This document shows, in pieces, positions 43,833 to 53,497 of a stretch of DNA of 64,000 bases. Each line of letters starts with the position of its first letter. Positions within the stretch are counted from its first letter, which is position 1. The DNA comes from Pseudomonadota bacterium. Its GTDB lineage: Bacteria; Pseudomonadota; Gammaproteobacteria; Burkholderiales; Burkholderiaceae_B. The position numbers and the translations under genes are program-made. The notes below the pieces were generated by a model. The model was not told where the DNA came from, searched no databases, and saw only the letters and a list, made by a program, of their open reading frames with translations. Location of the stretch: contig JAEWEV010000002.1 of assembly GCA_023389155.1 (NCBI GenBank), positions 1 to 64,000 on the forward strand, in the 5' to 3' direction.

Positions 43833-44711
43833 CTATGGTGCCGACGCTTCTGCCATCTGGCCAAACCGACCGCTGTTGAAGTCAGTAATGGCCTGCGTAA
43901 TTTCGGCCTGGCTGTTCATGACAAACGGACCGTAACCGACGATAGGCTCGTCAATGGGCTCGCCGCTGAGCAGTAGCAGAACGGCATCGTTATTGGCTTC
44001 AATCGTCAGATGTCGACCGCTTTTGTCCAGAACAACCAGCTGTGCTTCGCGAGCGACGGTATCGCCATTGACCAGCACAGTCCCTCGTAATACCACGAGC
44101 GCAGTGTTCCATCCGTCCGGGACCTCCAGCTCGGCCACGCCGCCCTGGTTCATTCGCATATCCCAGACATGCATTGGTGTAAACGTGTGTGCAGGACCTT
44201 TCTGTTGCCCATATTCGCCCGCAATCACCCGTACCGATCCTGCGTCATTGGGTATGGCCACAACGGGGATCTCACGGTCAAGGATTGCCTGGTAACCGGG
44301 CGCTGCCATTTTGTCCGTGGCAGGCAGATTGACCCAAAGCTGCACCATTTCCAGCGCGCCACCCTTTCCGGTAAAGGCTTCGGAATGGAATTCCTCATGC
44401 AGGATGCCTGATCCCGCTGTCATCCATTGCACATCGCCAGGACCAATCGTGCCACCCTTGCCTGTGGAATCGCGATGACTGACTTCACCTTTGTAGACGA
44501 TCGTCACCGTTTCGAACCCACGATGGGGATGCTGGCCGACGCCCCGTTTGTGCTGAGCTGGTGTGAAGTCTGCTGGACCGGCATAGTCCAGCAGCAGGAA
44601 TGGGCTCAGTTGTTTTGCGTGGGTTTGATACGAAAACATGGACCTGACAGGAAAGCCATCGCCGACCCAATGGGGGCGGGGGGCGCTGTAGATACCCAGT
44701 ACTTTTTTCAT
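43833..44711 (-). CDS. Pirin family protein
   Basis: This is a 292-residue bicupin of the pirin family. The N-terminal cupin holds the metal ligands in QHPHRGFETVTIV (two His) and SGILHEE (His and Glu), as in quercetinase-active pirins YhhW and YhaK. The C-terminal cupin lacks metal residues. The start at 44711 is chosen because AAGGAG lies 6 bases upstream; a longer frame back to 44864 runs into the LysR gene. It forms an operon with the YcaC-like gene and is divergent from a LysR regulator. Function may be quercetin 2,3-dioxygenase-like or redox sensing. Confidence 0.88.
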   Translation of the reverse strand: MKKVLGIYSAPRPHWVGDGFPVRSMFSYQTHAKQLSPFLLLDYAGPADFTPAQHKRGVGQHPHRGFETVTIVYKGEVSHRDSTGKGGTIGPGDVQWMTAGSGILHEEFHSEAFTGKGGALEMVQLWVNLPATDKMAAPGYQAILDREIPVVAIPNDAGSVRVIAGEYGQQKGPAHTFTPMHVWDMRMNQGGVAELEVPDGWNTALVVLRGTVLVNGDTVAREAQLVVLDKSGRHLTIEANNDAVLLLLSGEPIDEPIVGYGPFVMNSQAEITQAITDFNSGRFGQMAEASAP

Positions 44712-44790
44712 TGCCATCTCCTTGTATTGACAGTATAGATAGCATAAACTTGGAACAAAGATCTGAATAGATCTGGAATATGGAGACAGA

Positions 44791-44806
44791 GTTCCAGTTT
44801 TGGAAC
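44791..44806. promoter_or_regulatory. Candidate LysR operator overlapping the LysR translation start region
   Basis: GTTCCAGTTTTGGAAC is a perfect 6-4-6 inverted repeat that ends 4 bases before the LysR ATG. A matching half site TTGGAAC is at 44750-44756, and AGATCTGAATAGATCT lies between them. The gap separates divergent pirin and LysR genes. Confidence 0.5.
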
Positions 44807-44810
44807 GATA

Positions 44811-45722
44811 ATGGCGATGCAGGATCTCAATAACCTCTATTACTACGTACAGATTGTCGATCACAAGGGTCTTGCCCCGGCCGGCAGGGCGCTGGGTATT
44901 CCAAAATCCACGCTAAGCCGCAAACTTGCCATGCTTGAAGAAGATCTTGGAGTACGCCTGATACATCGCTCCACACGACAGTTTGCCGTAACCGACATCG
45001 GCCAGACCTACTACGAACACTGTAAGGCCATGCTGATCGAAGCCGAAGCGGCGCAGGCTGCCATCGATATGACCCGGGCAGAGCCGCGCGGCGTGATTCG
45101 CCTCAGTTGTCCTGTCGCCTTGCTGCAGGTGAATGTGGCCTGCATGATTGCCGACTTCATGACACTATACCCCCAAGTCATAGTTCAGGTCGATGCGACC
45201 AATCGACGGGTCGACCCTGTGGCAGAAGCCATAGACATTGCCATCCGAGTGCGTCCGCCGCCGATACAGGACAGCGACCTTGTGATGCGCGTACTGTCGG
45301 ATCGCAGTCAATGCCTTGTCGCCAGTTCTGCGCTTGTTGGACGTTTCGGTATGCCCGCAGCACCGGCCGATCTGGAAAACTGGCCAAGCCTTGGGCTGGG
45401 CCAGCCTCAACAGCAATTTGCGTGGACTTTATTCGGGCCTGAGTCTGCTCAGGCGATCGTCCATCATACCCCCCGCCTCATCACAACTGACATGATTACG
45501 TTGCGCATTGCTGCCATGGCCGGCGTGGGCATTGTTCAGCTTCCGACGTTAATGGTCTGTGACCAGCTCGCCGACGGCACGCTGGTCAGACCCTTGCCTG
45601 ACTGGCGACCGCGACGCGAAATCATTCACGCCGTGTTTTCTTCGCGGCGCGGACAAATCCCTTCGGTGAGGGCATTGATTGATTATCTGGTAAAAAGATT
45701 TGACGAACTGGATGAAGATTGA
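44811..45722 (+). CDS. LysR-family regulator of the pirin/YcaC operon
   Basis: This is a 303-residue LysR regulator. HTH is at about residues 5-62 (HKGLAPAGRALGIPKSTLSR, LIHRSTRQFAVTDIG) and the ligand domain at about 90-295 (GVIRLSCPVALLQVNVACMI). LysR, pirin and YcaC-like genes frequently occur together, and this regulator is likely responsive to an electrophile or quinone, by analogy with its relatives. The ATG directly follows an inverted repeat, suggesting autoregulation by blocking its own start. Confidence 0.87.
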   Translation: MAMQDLNNLYYYVQIVDHKGLAPAGRALGIPKSTLSRKLAMLEEDLGVRLIHRSTRQFAVTDIGQTYYEHCKAMLIEAEAAQAAIDMTRAEPRGVIRLSCPVALLQVNVACMIADFMTLYPQVIVQVDATNRRVDPVAEAIDIAIRVRPPPIQDSDLVMRVLSDRSQCLVASSALVGRFGMPAAPADLENWPSLGLGQPQQQFAWTLFGPESAQAIVHHTPRLITTDMITLRIAAMAGVGIVQLPTLMVCDQLADGTLVRPLPDWRPRREIIHAVFSSRRGQIPSVRALIDYLVKRFDELDED

Positions 45723-46085
45723 GTAAGTCGCTATTTTCAAATTTCATTCTCAGTTTGTTCACGCAACGCAGGACCCCGCCAGCTGCGTGAACCCGATATC
45801 TGCTGCTCCTGAACGGCATGTTTAAGGTGGCCGGTTATATTTCGGCTTCCAACGCTGAGATATCCATTGTCAAATCATCAGAATACTCTTTAGAATAGTC
45901 CGCAAGCGGCTTGACGCCGAAGCGTAAACTGATGGCTCATAGATCATCATGATTTGGCGGGAGCATAGCAGGCTCTTTCTCTACATCAGGAGCCAAAACA
46001 TGCACAGGATGTCGCGCCAAACGATTTTCTGACAGCCATCTGTCTAGCGTGAACGCCGAATAAGAGTATCCAATTGGAGAGCACA
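45723..46085. other. Intergenic region upstream of the acyl-CoA ligase gene
   Basis: About 360 bases with no credible gene on either strand. It must hold the ligase promoter; no clear -35/-10 pair or palindrome stood out. GGAGAGC before 46086 is the ribosome binding site. Confidence 0.4.
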
Positions 46086-47741
46086 ATGCCAAATGATTTC
46101 CAGACAGGTCTGATGCAGTACCATCCGCTGTTGATTTCAAGCCTGATCGAACATGCCGAGCGTCATCACGGCGATGGCGAGATCGTTTCGCGACGGGTAG
46201 AGGGTGACATACACCGTTATACCTGGCGTGTTGCGGCAAACCGATCCCGACAGGTGGCGCAGGCGATAGAAAAGTTAAATATTCCCTTGTCCGGACGTGT
46301 TGCCACGCTGGCCTGGAACGGCTACAGACATCTTGAACTTTATTATGGTGTCAGTGGATCCGGAAGGGTGCTGCATACCATCAATCCGCGATTGCATCCC
46401 GAACAGATTGCCTGGATCGCCAATCACGCCGGCGACGAAGTGCTTTGTTTTGATCTGTCGTTCCTGGATCTGGTTCGATCTGTTCATGATAAGTGCACGA
46501 CCATCCGCCATTATGTGGCGTTATGTGACGCTGATGCCCTACCGGCGGATACTGGCATTCCGGGATTGATGAGCTATGAGCAATGGATAGGTTCGGAATC
46601 AGGCGATTATCTCTGGCCGCAGTTTGACGAAAATACCGCTTCCAGCATGTGCTACACCAGTGGGACCACGGGGAATCCAAAAGGTGTTCTGTACAGTCAT
46701 CGATCAACAGTGCTTCATGCCTACGGCGCGGCGCTGCCTGATTCAATGGCCCTGGCTGCAACGGATGCAATTTTGCCGGTCGTACCGATGTTTCACGTTA
46801 ATGCCTGGGGCCTTCCCTATGCAGCTGCGCTGACGGGCAGCAAGCTGGTTTTTCCGGGGAGCGCATTGAATGGGGAATCCGTTTATCAGTTGATGGAGAG
46901 CGAGGGGGTAACCTTTGCTGCAGGTGTACCAACAGTATGGCAAATGCTTCTGGATTACGTAAGACAGGGTAACTTGCGCTTTTCCACCCTCAAGCGCACC
47001 GTCATTGGTGGCTCTGCCTGCCCTCCTTCCATGATTGAAGCTTTTCAGGAAGGGTATGGTGTTGAAGTCATTCATGCGTGGGGTATGACAGAAACAAGTC
47101 CGTTGGCATCACTTTGCGCGCTGAAGAACAAGCATCTGGCTCAGTCACGCGACGAGCAACTTAAGCTCAGGCGCAAGCAGGGACGCGCGCCTTACGGCGT
47201 CGATGTCAAAATCACAGATGAAAACCACAACGAGTTGCCCTGGGACGGTAAGACAGCGGGGAACCTATACGTCAAAGGGTCTTGGGTTGTGAGTGATTAT
47301 TTTCCTGCTGACGGTGCATCGCCTCTGACTGATGGGTGGTTTCATACAGGTGATGTCGCTAGCATTGATCCTGACGGTTACTTGGAGATCACCGATAGAA
47401 GCAAGGATGTCATCAAATCGGGTGGAGAGTGGATCAGTTCTATCAATATAGAGAATATTGCGATGGCGCACCCCGCGATTCAGCTGGCGGCGTGCATTGG
47501 TATCAGCCATCCGAAATGGGATGAACGGCCTGTTGTCGTGGCGGTAAAACAGCCTGGCACGTCAGTGACCAGGGAAGAGCTGCTTAAATTCTATGAAGGT
47601 AAAATCGCCAAGTGGCAGATCCCGGACGATATTCTGTTTGTGGACGCCATTCCTCTGGGCGCGACCGGCAAGATGCTCAAAACCAGGGTAAGAACGATGC
47701 CGGAAGTCGAGGCGTATTGCAAACGTGAATTGGGCTCGTAA
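46086..47741 (+). CDS. Fatty-acyl-CoA synthetase (AlkK-like)
   Basis: This 551-residue AMP-forming acyl-CoA ligase carries the P-loop-like YTSGTTGNPKGVLYSHRST (about residue 185), VVPMFHVNAWGLPYAA, A5 motif HAWGMTETSPLASL, A7 GWFHTGDVASIDPDGYLEI, and the catalytic Lys in PLGATGKMLKTRV near the C-terminus. Together these match medium- to long-chain fatty-acid CoA ligases such as AlkK. It would activate fatty acids for beta-oxidation in the cytosol. It is a single gene, followed by a strong hairpin and a convergent porin gene. ATG at 46086 chosen over 46074 on ribosome-binding-site spacing. Confidence 0.9.
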   Translation: MPNDFQTGLMQYHPLLISSLIEHAERHHGDGEIVSRRVEGDIHRYTWRVAANRSRQVAQAIEKLNIPLSGRVATLAWNGYRHLELYYGVSGSGRVLHTINPRLHPEQIAWIANHAGDEVLCFDLSFLDLVRSVHDKCTTIRHYVALCDADALPADTGIPGLMSYEQWIGSESGDYLWPQFDENTASSMCYTSGTTGNPKGVLYSHRSTVLHAYGAALPDSMALAATDAILPVVPMFHVNAWGLPYAAALTGSKLVFPGSALNGESVYQLMESEGVTFAAGVPTVWQMLLDYVRQGNLRFSTLKRTVIGGSACPPSMIEAFQEGYGVEVIHAWGMTETSPLASLCALKNKHLAQSRDEQLKLRRKQGRAPYGVDVKITDENHNELPWDGKTAGNLYVKGSWVVSDYFPADGASPLTDGWFHTGDVASIDPDGYLEITDRSKDVIKSGGEWISSINIENIAMAHPAIQLAACIGISHPKWDERPVVVAVKQPGTSVTREELLKFYEGKIAKWQIPDDILFVDAIPLGATGKMLKTRVRTMPEVEAYCKRELGS

Positions 47742-47765
47742 AGGAGTCGGCTCGTTATGTATCAA

Positions 47766-47811
47766 GAATCGGCGAACGGCAATGCTGAAAAAGCATTGCT
47801 GCCCGCCGATT
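47766..47811. terminator. Strong hairpin between convergent ligase and porin genes
   Basis: AATCGGCG...CAATGCT pairs with AGCATTG...CGCCGATT around a short A-rich loop. It lacks a long T-tract but sits between two converging genes, so a bidirectional terminator is likely. Confidence 0.5.
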
Positions 47812-47860
47812 CGTCGTAACACGCAAAGCGATAGTTCGACATGCAGCTATAGGGAAGTAC

Positions 47861-49036
47861 CTAGAAATGATGCTGCATGCCAACTGCAATTAATGTAGAT
47901 TTGATTTTGACTTTATCATCCAGCGCGTCAAAACGTACGCTTCCGCTGCCGTAGGACGCAACTGCATATACCTCGGTACGCTCTGATATTTCGTGACTGT
48001 AGCCAATGCTGCCGATATGAAGGCTCCCTTTGGCATCGCCAAGCAGGCTGTCCGGATTCTTCACATGATTACCCTGATAGGACAGCATGACTTTGTCGTC
48101 ATCGCCAACGGGGATGGTAAGACCTCCCATCCATGACTGTTGTCGATAGCCGCTGGTGCTGCTTAGCAGGGCAGGAACACCGTCGTCTTCCAGCGCCGTA
48201 TCAAGAGAATGGATTAGCCCGGAGGAAAGCCCGGTGGCGGGCAGCGCCCCCCGTATCTGGCCATACATGAGGTGAGCCTTGACCACGCTGAAATCGTAAG
48301 TCATACCAACATTCCACATATTTGTGGTGGATTTTTCATGATCATCCCCCAGTGTGATATCCGTGCGGAACCGATCATACGTGGCGGCTGCCTCTAACGG
48401 ACCATTGCTATACGCCAGGCCGGTGGTAATCCAGTTGGACGTATCTCTGTCAACGGTACGCCCTGTAGAGGTGTTGTATTCCGTCTTCTGGTTGCGGCCC
48501 GAGAAGCCCAGGCCGAAGCGGAATCCACCCCATGACGGGCTCAGGTATTTTGCACTGTTTGTAATATTGGCAGAGACAGAGTCCCCAAATGCGCCATCTG
48601 TGATGCCGGCCTGCTCGTAATCCGTCTCAAACGGATCCAGCGGCGCCAGCAGGTCGTCGGCAACGTTGTATTGTCGTCCCAGCGTGAAGGTACCCCAATC
48701 AGCACCAGACAGACCAACCAGTGCGCGACGGTTGAAGAGGGATCCTTCCGACGGCAAACGACCGGTCCCCAGATTGAAGCCGCTTTCTAACTGGAAAATG
48801 GCACTCGTACCGTTACCCAGGTCTTCGGTGCCTTTCAGGCCCCATTGGTTGTCTTCTCCTACTCCATCGACGACGCCGATATCACGGGACTTGACCCAAC
48901 TGTCGCCATAGCTGACCTTTTCCTGCGAATAGCCAACTCCCGCATCGATTAGACCGTAGAGTTGTACTGACGTTTCAGCATGCGCCATACCGGCAAAGCC
49001 GCTAAGCACAAGCGCCGAGAACAGACTTTTTTTCAT
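47861..49036 (-). CDS. Outer-membrane porin (Gram-negative porin family)
   Basis: This 391-residue protein has a signal peptide (about 1-20, LFSALVLSGFAGMAHA), then the betaproteobacterial porin start ETSVQLYGLIDAGVGY and typical loops: DNQWGLKGTEDLGNGTSAIF and FNRRALVGLSGADWGTFTLG. It ends in phenylalanine (GMQHHF), as needed for outer-membrane insertion. It is predicted to be a 16-strand trimeric barrel for small, often anionic, solutes. About 45-50% of its blocks recur in the second porin at 55816, so the two are paralogs flanking the CydDC-like and tsdBA genes. Confidence 0.92.
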   Translation of the reverse strand: MKKSLFSALVLSGFAGMAHAETSVQLYGLIDAGVGYSQEKVSYGDSWVKSRDIGVVDGVGEDNQWGLKGTEDLGNGTSAIFQLESGFNLGTGRLPSEGSLFNRRALVGLSGADWGTFTLGRQYNVADDLLAPLDPFETDYEQAGITDGAFGDSVSANITNSAKYLSPSWGGFRFGLGFSGRNQKTEYNTSTGRTVDRDTSNWITTGLAYSNGPLEAAATYDRFRTDITLGDDHEKSTTNMWNVGMTYDFSVVKAHLMYGQIRGALPATGLSSGLIHSLDTALEDDGVPALLSSTSGYRQQSWMGGLTIPVGDDDKVMLSYQGNHVKNPDSLLGDAKGSLHIGSIGYSHEISERTEVYAVASYGSGSVRFDALDDKVKIKSTLIAVGMQHHF

Positions 49037-49589
49037 CTTAATTCCTCCAATTACAGATGACAGGGTGACCGGCCCAAAAGCCGGAAGTATTTATAGTTTT
49101 ATTAGGTTTTTCTAAGCAAGATAGGCTGTGGGCCTGACGATCAGTGCAGCGCCGAAAAGTCCGTTCCCGTATAACGACAGCGTTGTACTCAACGCATTAT
49201 GCGGGACTTGGTATTGTGAAAATGCGAAAACCTTATTAGTGTTATGGTTTTGCCAGAGATCAATAAATATGCAACTTTAAGCATATATTATCCATTACAT
49301 ATATTACAAATGTGATTGTGTCGGCTAGAGAGAGTCGCGATGCATGTGGTCACGCACGTGTGGTAGTTCCGAATAAACGGCTGGAGTCTCTGGCAGAACT
49401 GGCGTTTACTTGAGACTGTTCACATTCTAAAGAGACAGAATGGGAATTTCTGAACGGTTCTGTTGTGCGATAGCGGCGCATGTAAATGTTTAAGTATTGA
49501 CTTGGATTGACTGACCTCGGCTGATATGATCATGGGCAGATCGAAAATGAGATCTTCATTGAAATTGCAGTTGTCAGGATGAATGCAGG
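49037..49589. other. Divergent intergenic region, porin and CydDC-like promoters
   Basis: About 550 bases with no gene, AT-rich in its middle (49230-49320). It must carry the promoters of both the porin (leftward) and the exporter (rightward). No clear FNR or Crp palindrome was identified. Confidence 0.4.
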
Positions 49590-52500
49590 ATGTACATTGA
49601 TCGGGAATTATTGAGTCTTACCAGAGGCTTTCGTCACAGGATTGCACTGGCCGTTGTGATGGGTTTTCTTTCGGTGGCATGCAGCATGCTCCGTTACATT
49701 CTGATGGGCTGGCTGATTGCAAAGGTCTTCCAGGGGGTGCCAGTTGCGCAGCTATGGCAGCAGGGCATCGCGCTCCTGGTGGTTATTTTCTTGCGAATGG
49801 GTCTGGAGGTATGGCGTGCCGGCATCGCACACCATACCGCGGCAGCGATTCAGGACCGTCTGCGCCTCTCGCTCTATGACAGACTGGTCAAACTGGGTCC
49901 TGCGTGGCTGGCGCAACGCCGTACGGGGCAGGTCGTGCTGGCGGCGACGAGCAGCGTCGAACAATTGCAAGTGTTCTTTGGTGAATATCTCCCCCAGCTG
50001 ATCATTTCGGGCACAGTCCCCATTATTTTATTTGTCATTCTCGCGTGGTGGGACGTTCCCGTGGCTGCGGTGGTGTCCATTGCGGCAATACTCGGCCTGT
50101 TTTTACCGCTGCTGCTGACCCATGTGAGCGCGAGGGCGGCCCTATCGCTATCTCATACTTATAAAGCTTTTGGTGACACTCTGCTGGACGGCATCCAGGG
50201 GCTGACAACACTCAAGGCATTTGGCCAGAGTATTACATTTGGCAAGCGACTGGCTAAACGCGCACACGAACTGAGCGAAAGTACTTTTTTTGTCACTCAG
50301 GCAAATATGCTGAACCGTGCGGTAACCGATTTGGCGATTGCCGGGGGCGCTGCGGGCGCAATTGCACTTGGCGCGTGGCGTGTGACAAATGGTCAGATGT
50401 CGCTGGAAGCATTATTGATTGTTCTGATGGCCGGTACTGAAGTGTTTCGACCCTTGCGGGACTTGCGTGCGCTGTTGCACAAGGGCATGACAGCCAACGC
50501 TGCGGCTGAGAGTATCAAGGAGCTGCTTAACATTGCGATTCCTGAATCTGGTGGTCAGGGAAATCGTAATACCTTACAGATTCCGTCGTTTGCATTCGAG
50601 CGCGTGAGCTTTTCGTATCCTGGGCAGAGGAGGCGAGCACTTGATGACATTTCCTTTTCGGTCGGCGCGGGTGAGCGTGTTGCCGTGGTTGGTCATAGTG
50701 GGAGCGGCAAGTCTACGCTGGTCAAACTGTTGCTGGGATTCTCAATGCCGGGTAGCGGGCGCCTGCTGATGGGCGGTCATGACATTTGTGAATACTCCAG
50801 CGAGGCACTGCGAAGCAGTATTGCTGTTGTTCAGCAGGATACGTATCTTTTCTATGGATCGGTCGAAGATAATCTGAAACTGGCGGCGCCAGAGGCCACG
50901 CATGAGCAAATTCTTGCCGCCAGCCGGGCAGCCAATGCCCACGAATTTATTGAGGCACTACCCCAAGGGTACGATACCGTAATCGGAGAAAGAGGCCTGC
51001 GCCTGTCCGGGGGGCAGAAACAGCGCTTGGCCATAGCACGTGCCATCCTGAGAAATTCGCCAATTCTTGTTCTGGATGAGGCTCTGTCGTCTGTCGACGC
51101 AGAAAACGAATATCAGATTGAAAGGGCGCTTGAGTTGCTGGCACACGGCCGTACCACGCTTGTGCTGGCACATCGATTGTCGAGTGTGGTCAATGCCGAT
51201 CGTATTATTGTGCTGCACGATGGGAAGATTGCTGCCAGCGGCACGCATGCGCAACTGTTGCAAACGTCAGATATCTATCGGGAATTGATGCAGGACCAGA
51301 TAGGTACTGCACAAAAAATTGCGCCAATTGATGCGGTTACGGCAGCGGGCACAGGATTGAATGGGAGGACAAACGCGGTTGCTGCAGAAATATCATCAGC
51401 AAGATCTGCGGAGCCGGCTCCGGCGAAAAGTAACACATCCGCAAACTTTCCCGATGAGCCAGGCCCTCAGGTCATCGCACAACAACCCGATCCTGACTTG
51501 GAGACGCCCCCAATGACGTCAGGGGTGGACAGGAAGTCGACATCTCGAATATTGACGGTGTTGTTCGGTTATATCGCACCGTGGAAAAAGCAGCTTGTCC
51601 TGACGGTTCTGGCGGGAATGGGCAGGATCTACGCATTGATAGGGGTCAGTATTCTTAGTGCCCTCACCGTGGCTGCTGTAAAAAACCAATCCGGTTTTAC
51701 TCACTATTTGATCTGGATGGCAGTGCTGGTACCTTTAGCCTCATATCTGCAATGGAACGAAACCTGGCGATCGCACGAAATGGCTTATCGTCTGTTGGCC
51801 CAGATGCGCGTGAAACTTTATGATTGCCTGGAGCGGCTGGCACCTGCATATATGCTGAGACGCCGGTCCGGTGATCTGACCAGTTTGGCGACACAGGATA
51901 TCGAAACCGTCGAGTTCTTCTTTGCTCACATGATTGCCCCGGCGTTTGTCGCCCTGCTTATTCCTGCGACTGTGCTGGCAATTCTGTTTTCACTGTCATG
52001 GCAGGTCGCGGTCGTACTGATCCCATTCATGTTGCTTGCTGCTTTGCTCCCTGTGCTAATGCGACGCAGAGCTGACGACATTGGCGAGCGGGTCCGGCAG
52101 GATATGGGAAATTTGAACGCGTTCATGGTTGATACCTTGCAGGGCATGAATGAACTAATCGCGTTTCAGGCAACATCTGTGCGCCGAAGCCAGTTCAAGG
52201 GGCTGATTGCGCGATATCAGGAAGTCCGCATTGCCGCATATCAGGATATTACATTGCAGATGTCATTACAGGAGGTCATTTCGTCCCTGGGGACCGTTGC
52301 TGTTCTATGTACCGGAGCGTATATGACTCAGACGCAGGGACTGCAGGCGGCTACCGTGCCGCTGATGGCGCTAATTGCAGTGGCTGCGTTTCTGCCCCTT
52401 ACTGAACTGGCGCAAACGGCACGTCAACTGGCCGATTCGCTCGCATCGACCCGACGTCTTGATGCCATTGAAAGCGAGCCTGTCCTGATAACTGATGGAC

Positions 52501-53258
52501 CGGAAACGCTTCGGGAACAGCGCGAAGGCCCAGCCATCCGTTTTGACCATGTGCATTTCTCTTACGGCGATCGACAGGTTTTGTCTGACATCAATATCGA
52601 CATCAAACCAGGAAGCAAAATTGCGCTAGTGGGGTCGTCAGGATCGGGCAAGACCACGCTTGCCAACCTGCTGTTACGGTTCTGGGATCCGCAAGAAGGG
52701 AGTATCTGCATTGATGGTGTGAACTTGAGACAATTGCAACAGGACTCTTTACGTCGCAATATTGCACTTGTAGCCCAGGATACATGGATATTCAATCAGA
52801 CCTTGAAGGAAAATATTCTTCTGGGGCGTCCGGATGCTTCGGCCGAACAATTGCAACTGGCTATCGAACAGGCAGCGCTAACCAGTTTTGTTGCTACGCT
52901 TCCCGATGGACTGGATACGCCGGTAGGCGACAGGGGATTGCAGCTGTCAGGTGGTCAACGCCAGCGGATTTCCATTGCTCGTGCGTTTCTGAAAGACGCG
53001 CCCGTGCTGATTCTTGACGAGGCCACGTCCAGTCTTGATACGTTGAGCGAGAATTTGATCAATGCCTCACTGAACAGGCTCATGCAGGGGCGCACCACCA
53101 TCATCATTGCCCACCGGCTTTCAACTGTGCGTTCGGCAGATCGCATTCTGGTCATAGACAAAGGGCGGATTGTCGAATCCGGCTCTCATGAGGCGTTATT
53201 GGCTGCCGGCCATTTCTATTCACACCTGGTCCAGCGGCAGACGGTAGCGCGAGTTTGA
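49590..53258 (+). CDS. Fused CydDC-type ABC exporter (two permease-ATPase halves)
   Basis: This 1222-residue protein joins two complete ABC exporter halves. Half 1 has a six-helix membrane domain (about 15-315), Walker A GHSGSGKSTL (near 368), signature LSGGQKQRLA (near 472) and Walker B ILVLDEALSSVD. A flexible Ala/Pro-rich linker follows (about 575-645). Half 2 has a membrane domain (about 655-960), Walker A GSSGSGKTTL (near 1014), signature LSGGQRQRIS (near 1119) and VLILDEATSSLD. CydDC exports cysteine and glutathione to the periplasm and is needed for cytochrome bd and c maturation; this link is by similarity of layout. Both ATPase sites look intact apart from ALSSVD in half 1. Fusion of CydD and CydC in one chain is less common. 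Downstream cytochrome c genes fit a cytochrome-assembly role. Confidence 0.85.
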   Translation: MYIDRELLSLTRGFRHRIALAVVMGFLSVACSMLRYILMGWLIAKVFQGVPVAQLWQQGIALLVVIFLRMGLEVWRAGIAHHTAAAIQDRLRLSLYDRLVKLGPAWLAQRRTGQVVLAATSSVEQLQVFFGEYLPQLIISGTVPIILFVILAWWDVPVAAVVSIAAILGLFLPLLLTHVSARAALSLSHTYKAFGDTLLDGIQGLTTLKAFGQSITFGKRLAKRAHELSESTFFVTQANMLNRAVTDLAIAGGAAGAIALGAWRVTNGQMSLEALLIVLMAGTEVFRPLRDLRALLHKGMTANAAAESIKELLNIAIPESGGQGNRNTLQIPSFAFERVSFSYPGQRRRALDDISFSVGAGERVAVVGHSGSGKSTLVKLLLGFSMPGSGRLLMGGHDICEYSSEALRSSIAVVQQDTYLFYGSVEDNLKLAAPEATHEQILAASRAANAHEFIEALPQGYDTVIGERGLRLSGGQKQRLAIARAILRNSPILVLDEALSSVDAENEYQIERALELLAHGRTTLVLAHRLSSVVNADRIIVLHDGKIAASGTHAQLLQTSDIYRELMQDQIGTAQKIAPIDAVTAAGTGLNGRTNAVAAEISSARSAEPAPAKSNTSANFPDEPGPQVIAQQPDPDLETPPMTSGVDRKSTSRILTVLFGYIAPWKKQLVLTVLAGMGRIYALIGVSILSALTVAAVKNQSGFTHYLIWMAVLVPLASYLQWNETWRSHEMAYRLLAQMRVKLYDCLERLAPAYMLRRRSGDLTSLATQDIETVEFFFAHMIAPAFVALLIPATVLAILFSLSWQVAVVLIPFMLLAALLPVLMRRRADDIGERVRQDMGNLNAFMVDTLQGMNELIAFQATSVRRSQFKGLIARYQEVRIAAYQDITLQMSLQEVISSLGTVAVLCTGAYMTQTQGLQAATVPLMALIAVAAFLPLTELAQTARQLADSLASTRRLDAIESEPVLITDGPETLREQREGPAIRFDHVHFSYGDRQVLSDINIDIKPGSKIALVGSSGSGKTTLANLLLRFWDPQEGSICIDGVNLRQLQQDSLRRNIALVAQDTWIFNQTLKENILLGRPDASAEQLQLAIEQAALTSFVATLPDGLDTPVGDRGLQLSGGQRQRISIARAFLKDAPVLILDEATSSLDTLSENLINASLNRLMQGRTTIIIAHRLSTVRSADRILVIDKGRIVESGSHEALLAAGHFYSHLVQRQTVARV

Positions 53259-53312
53259 GGCATTTGATTGGGCTGTCGTCAGCCTCACCGCCGCGCATCA
53301 CGGTATCGGTTC

Positions 53313-53328
53313 ACTGTTGAACAACAGT
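53313..53328. promoter_or_regulatory. Palindrome upstream of tsdBA
   Basis: ACTGTTGAACAACAGT is an inverted repeat (7-base arms, 2-base centre) between the exporter stop and tsdB, 170 bases ahead of tsdB. It is a candidate operator; a promoter-like TATATT is at 53450-53455. Confidence 0.4.
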
Positions 53329-53497
53329 ATGTGTTCGTGCCTGGGCTAAGTATGGTTGAGCCTTCACGCCTGGAACCAACCAAATTTGTAAACAAAGGCC
53401 TTCTCAAGTCAAATATTACTTAAAATAATATACAAATAACGTTTGTGTATATATTAGAGCTACGCCGGGTGGCTCGCAGCTGACTGAAAGGAGACCT

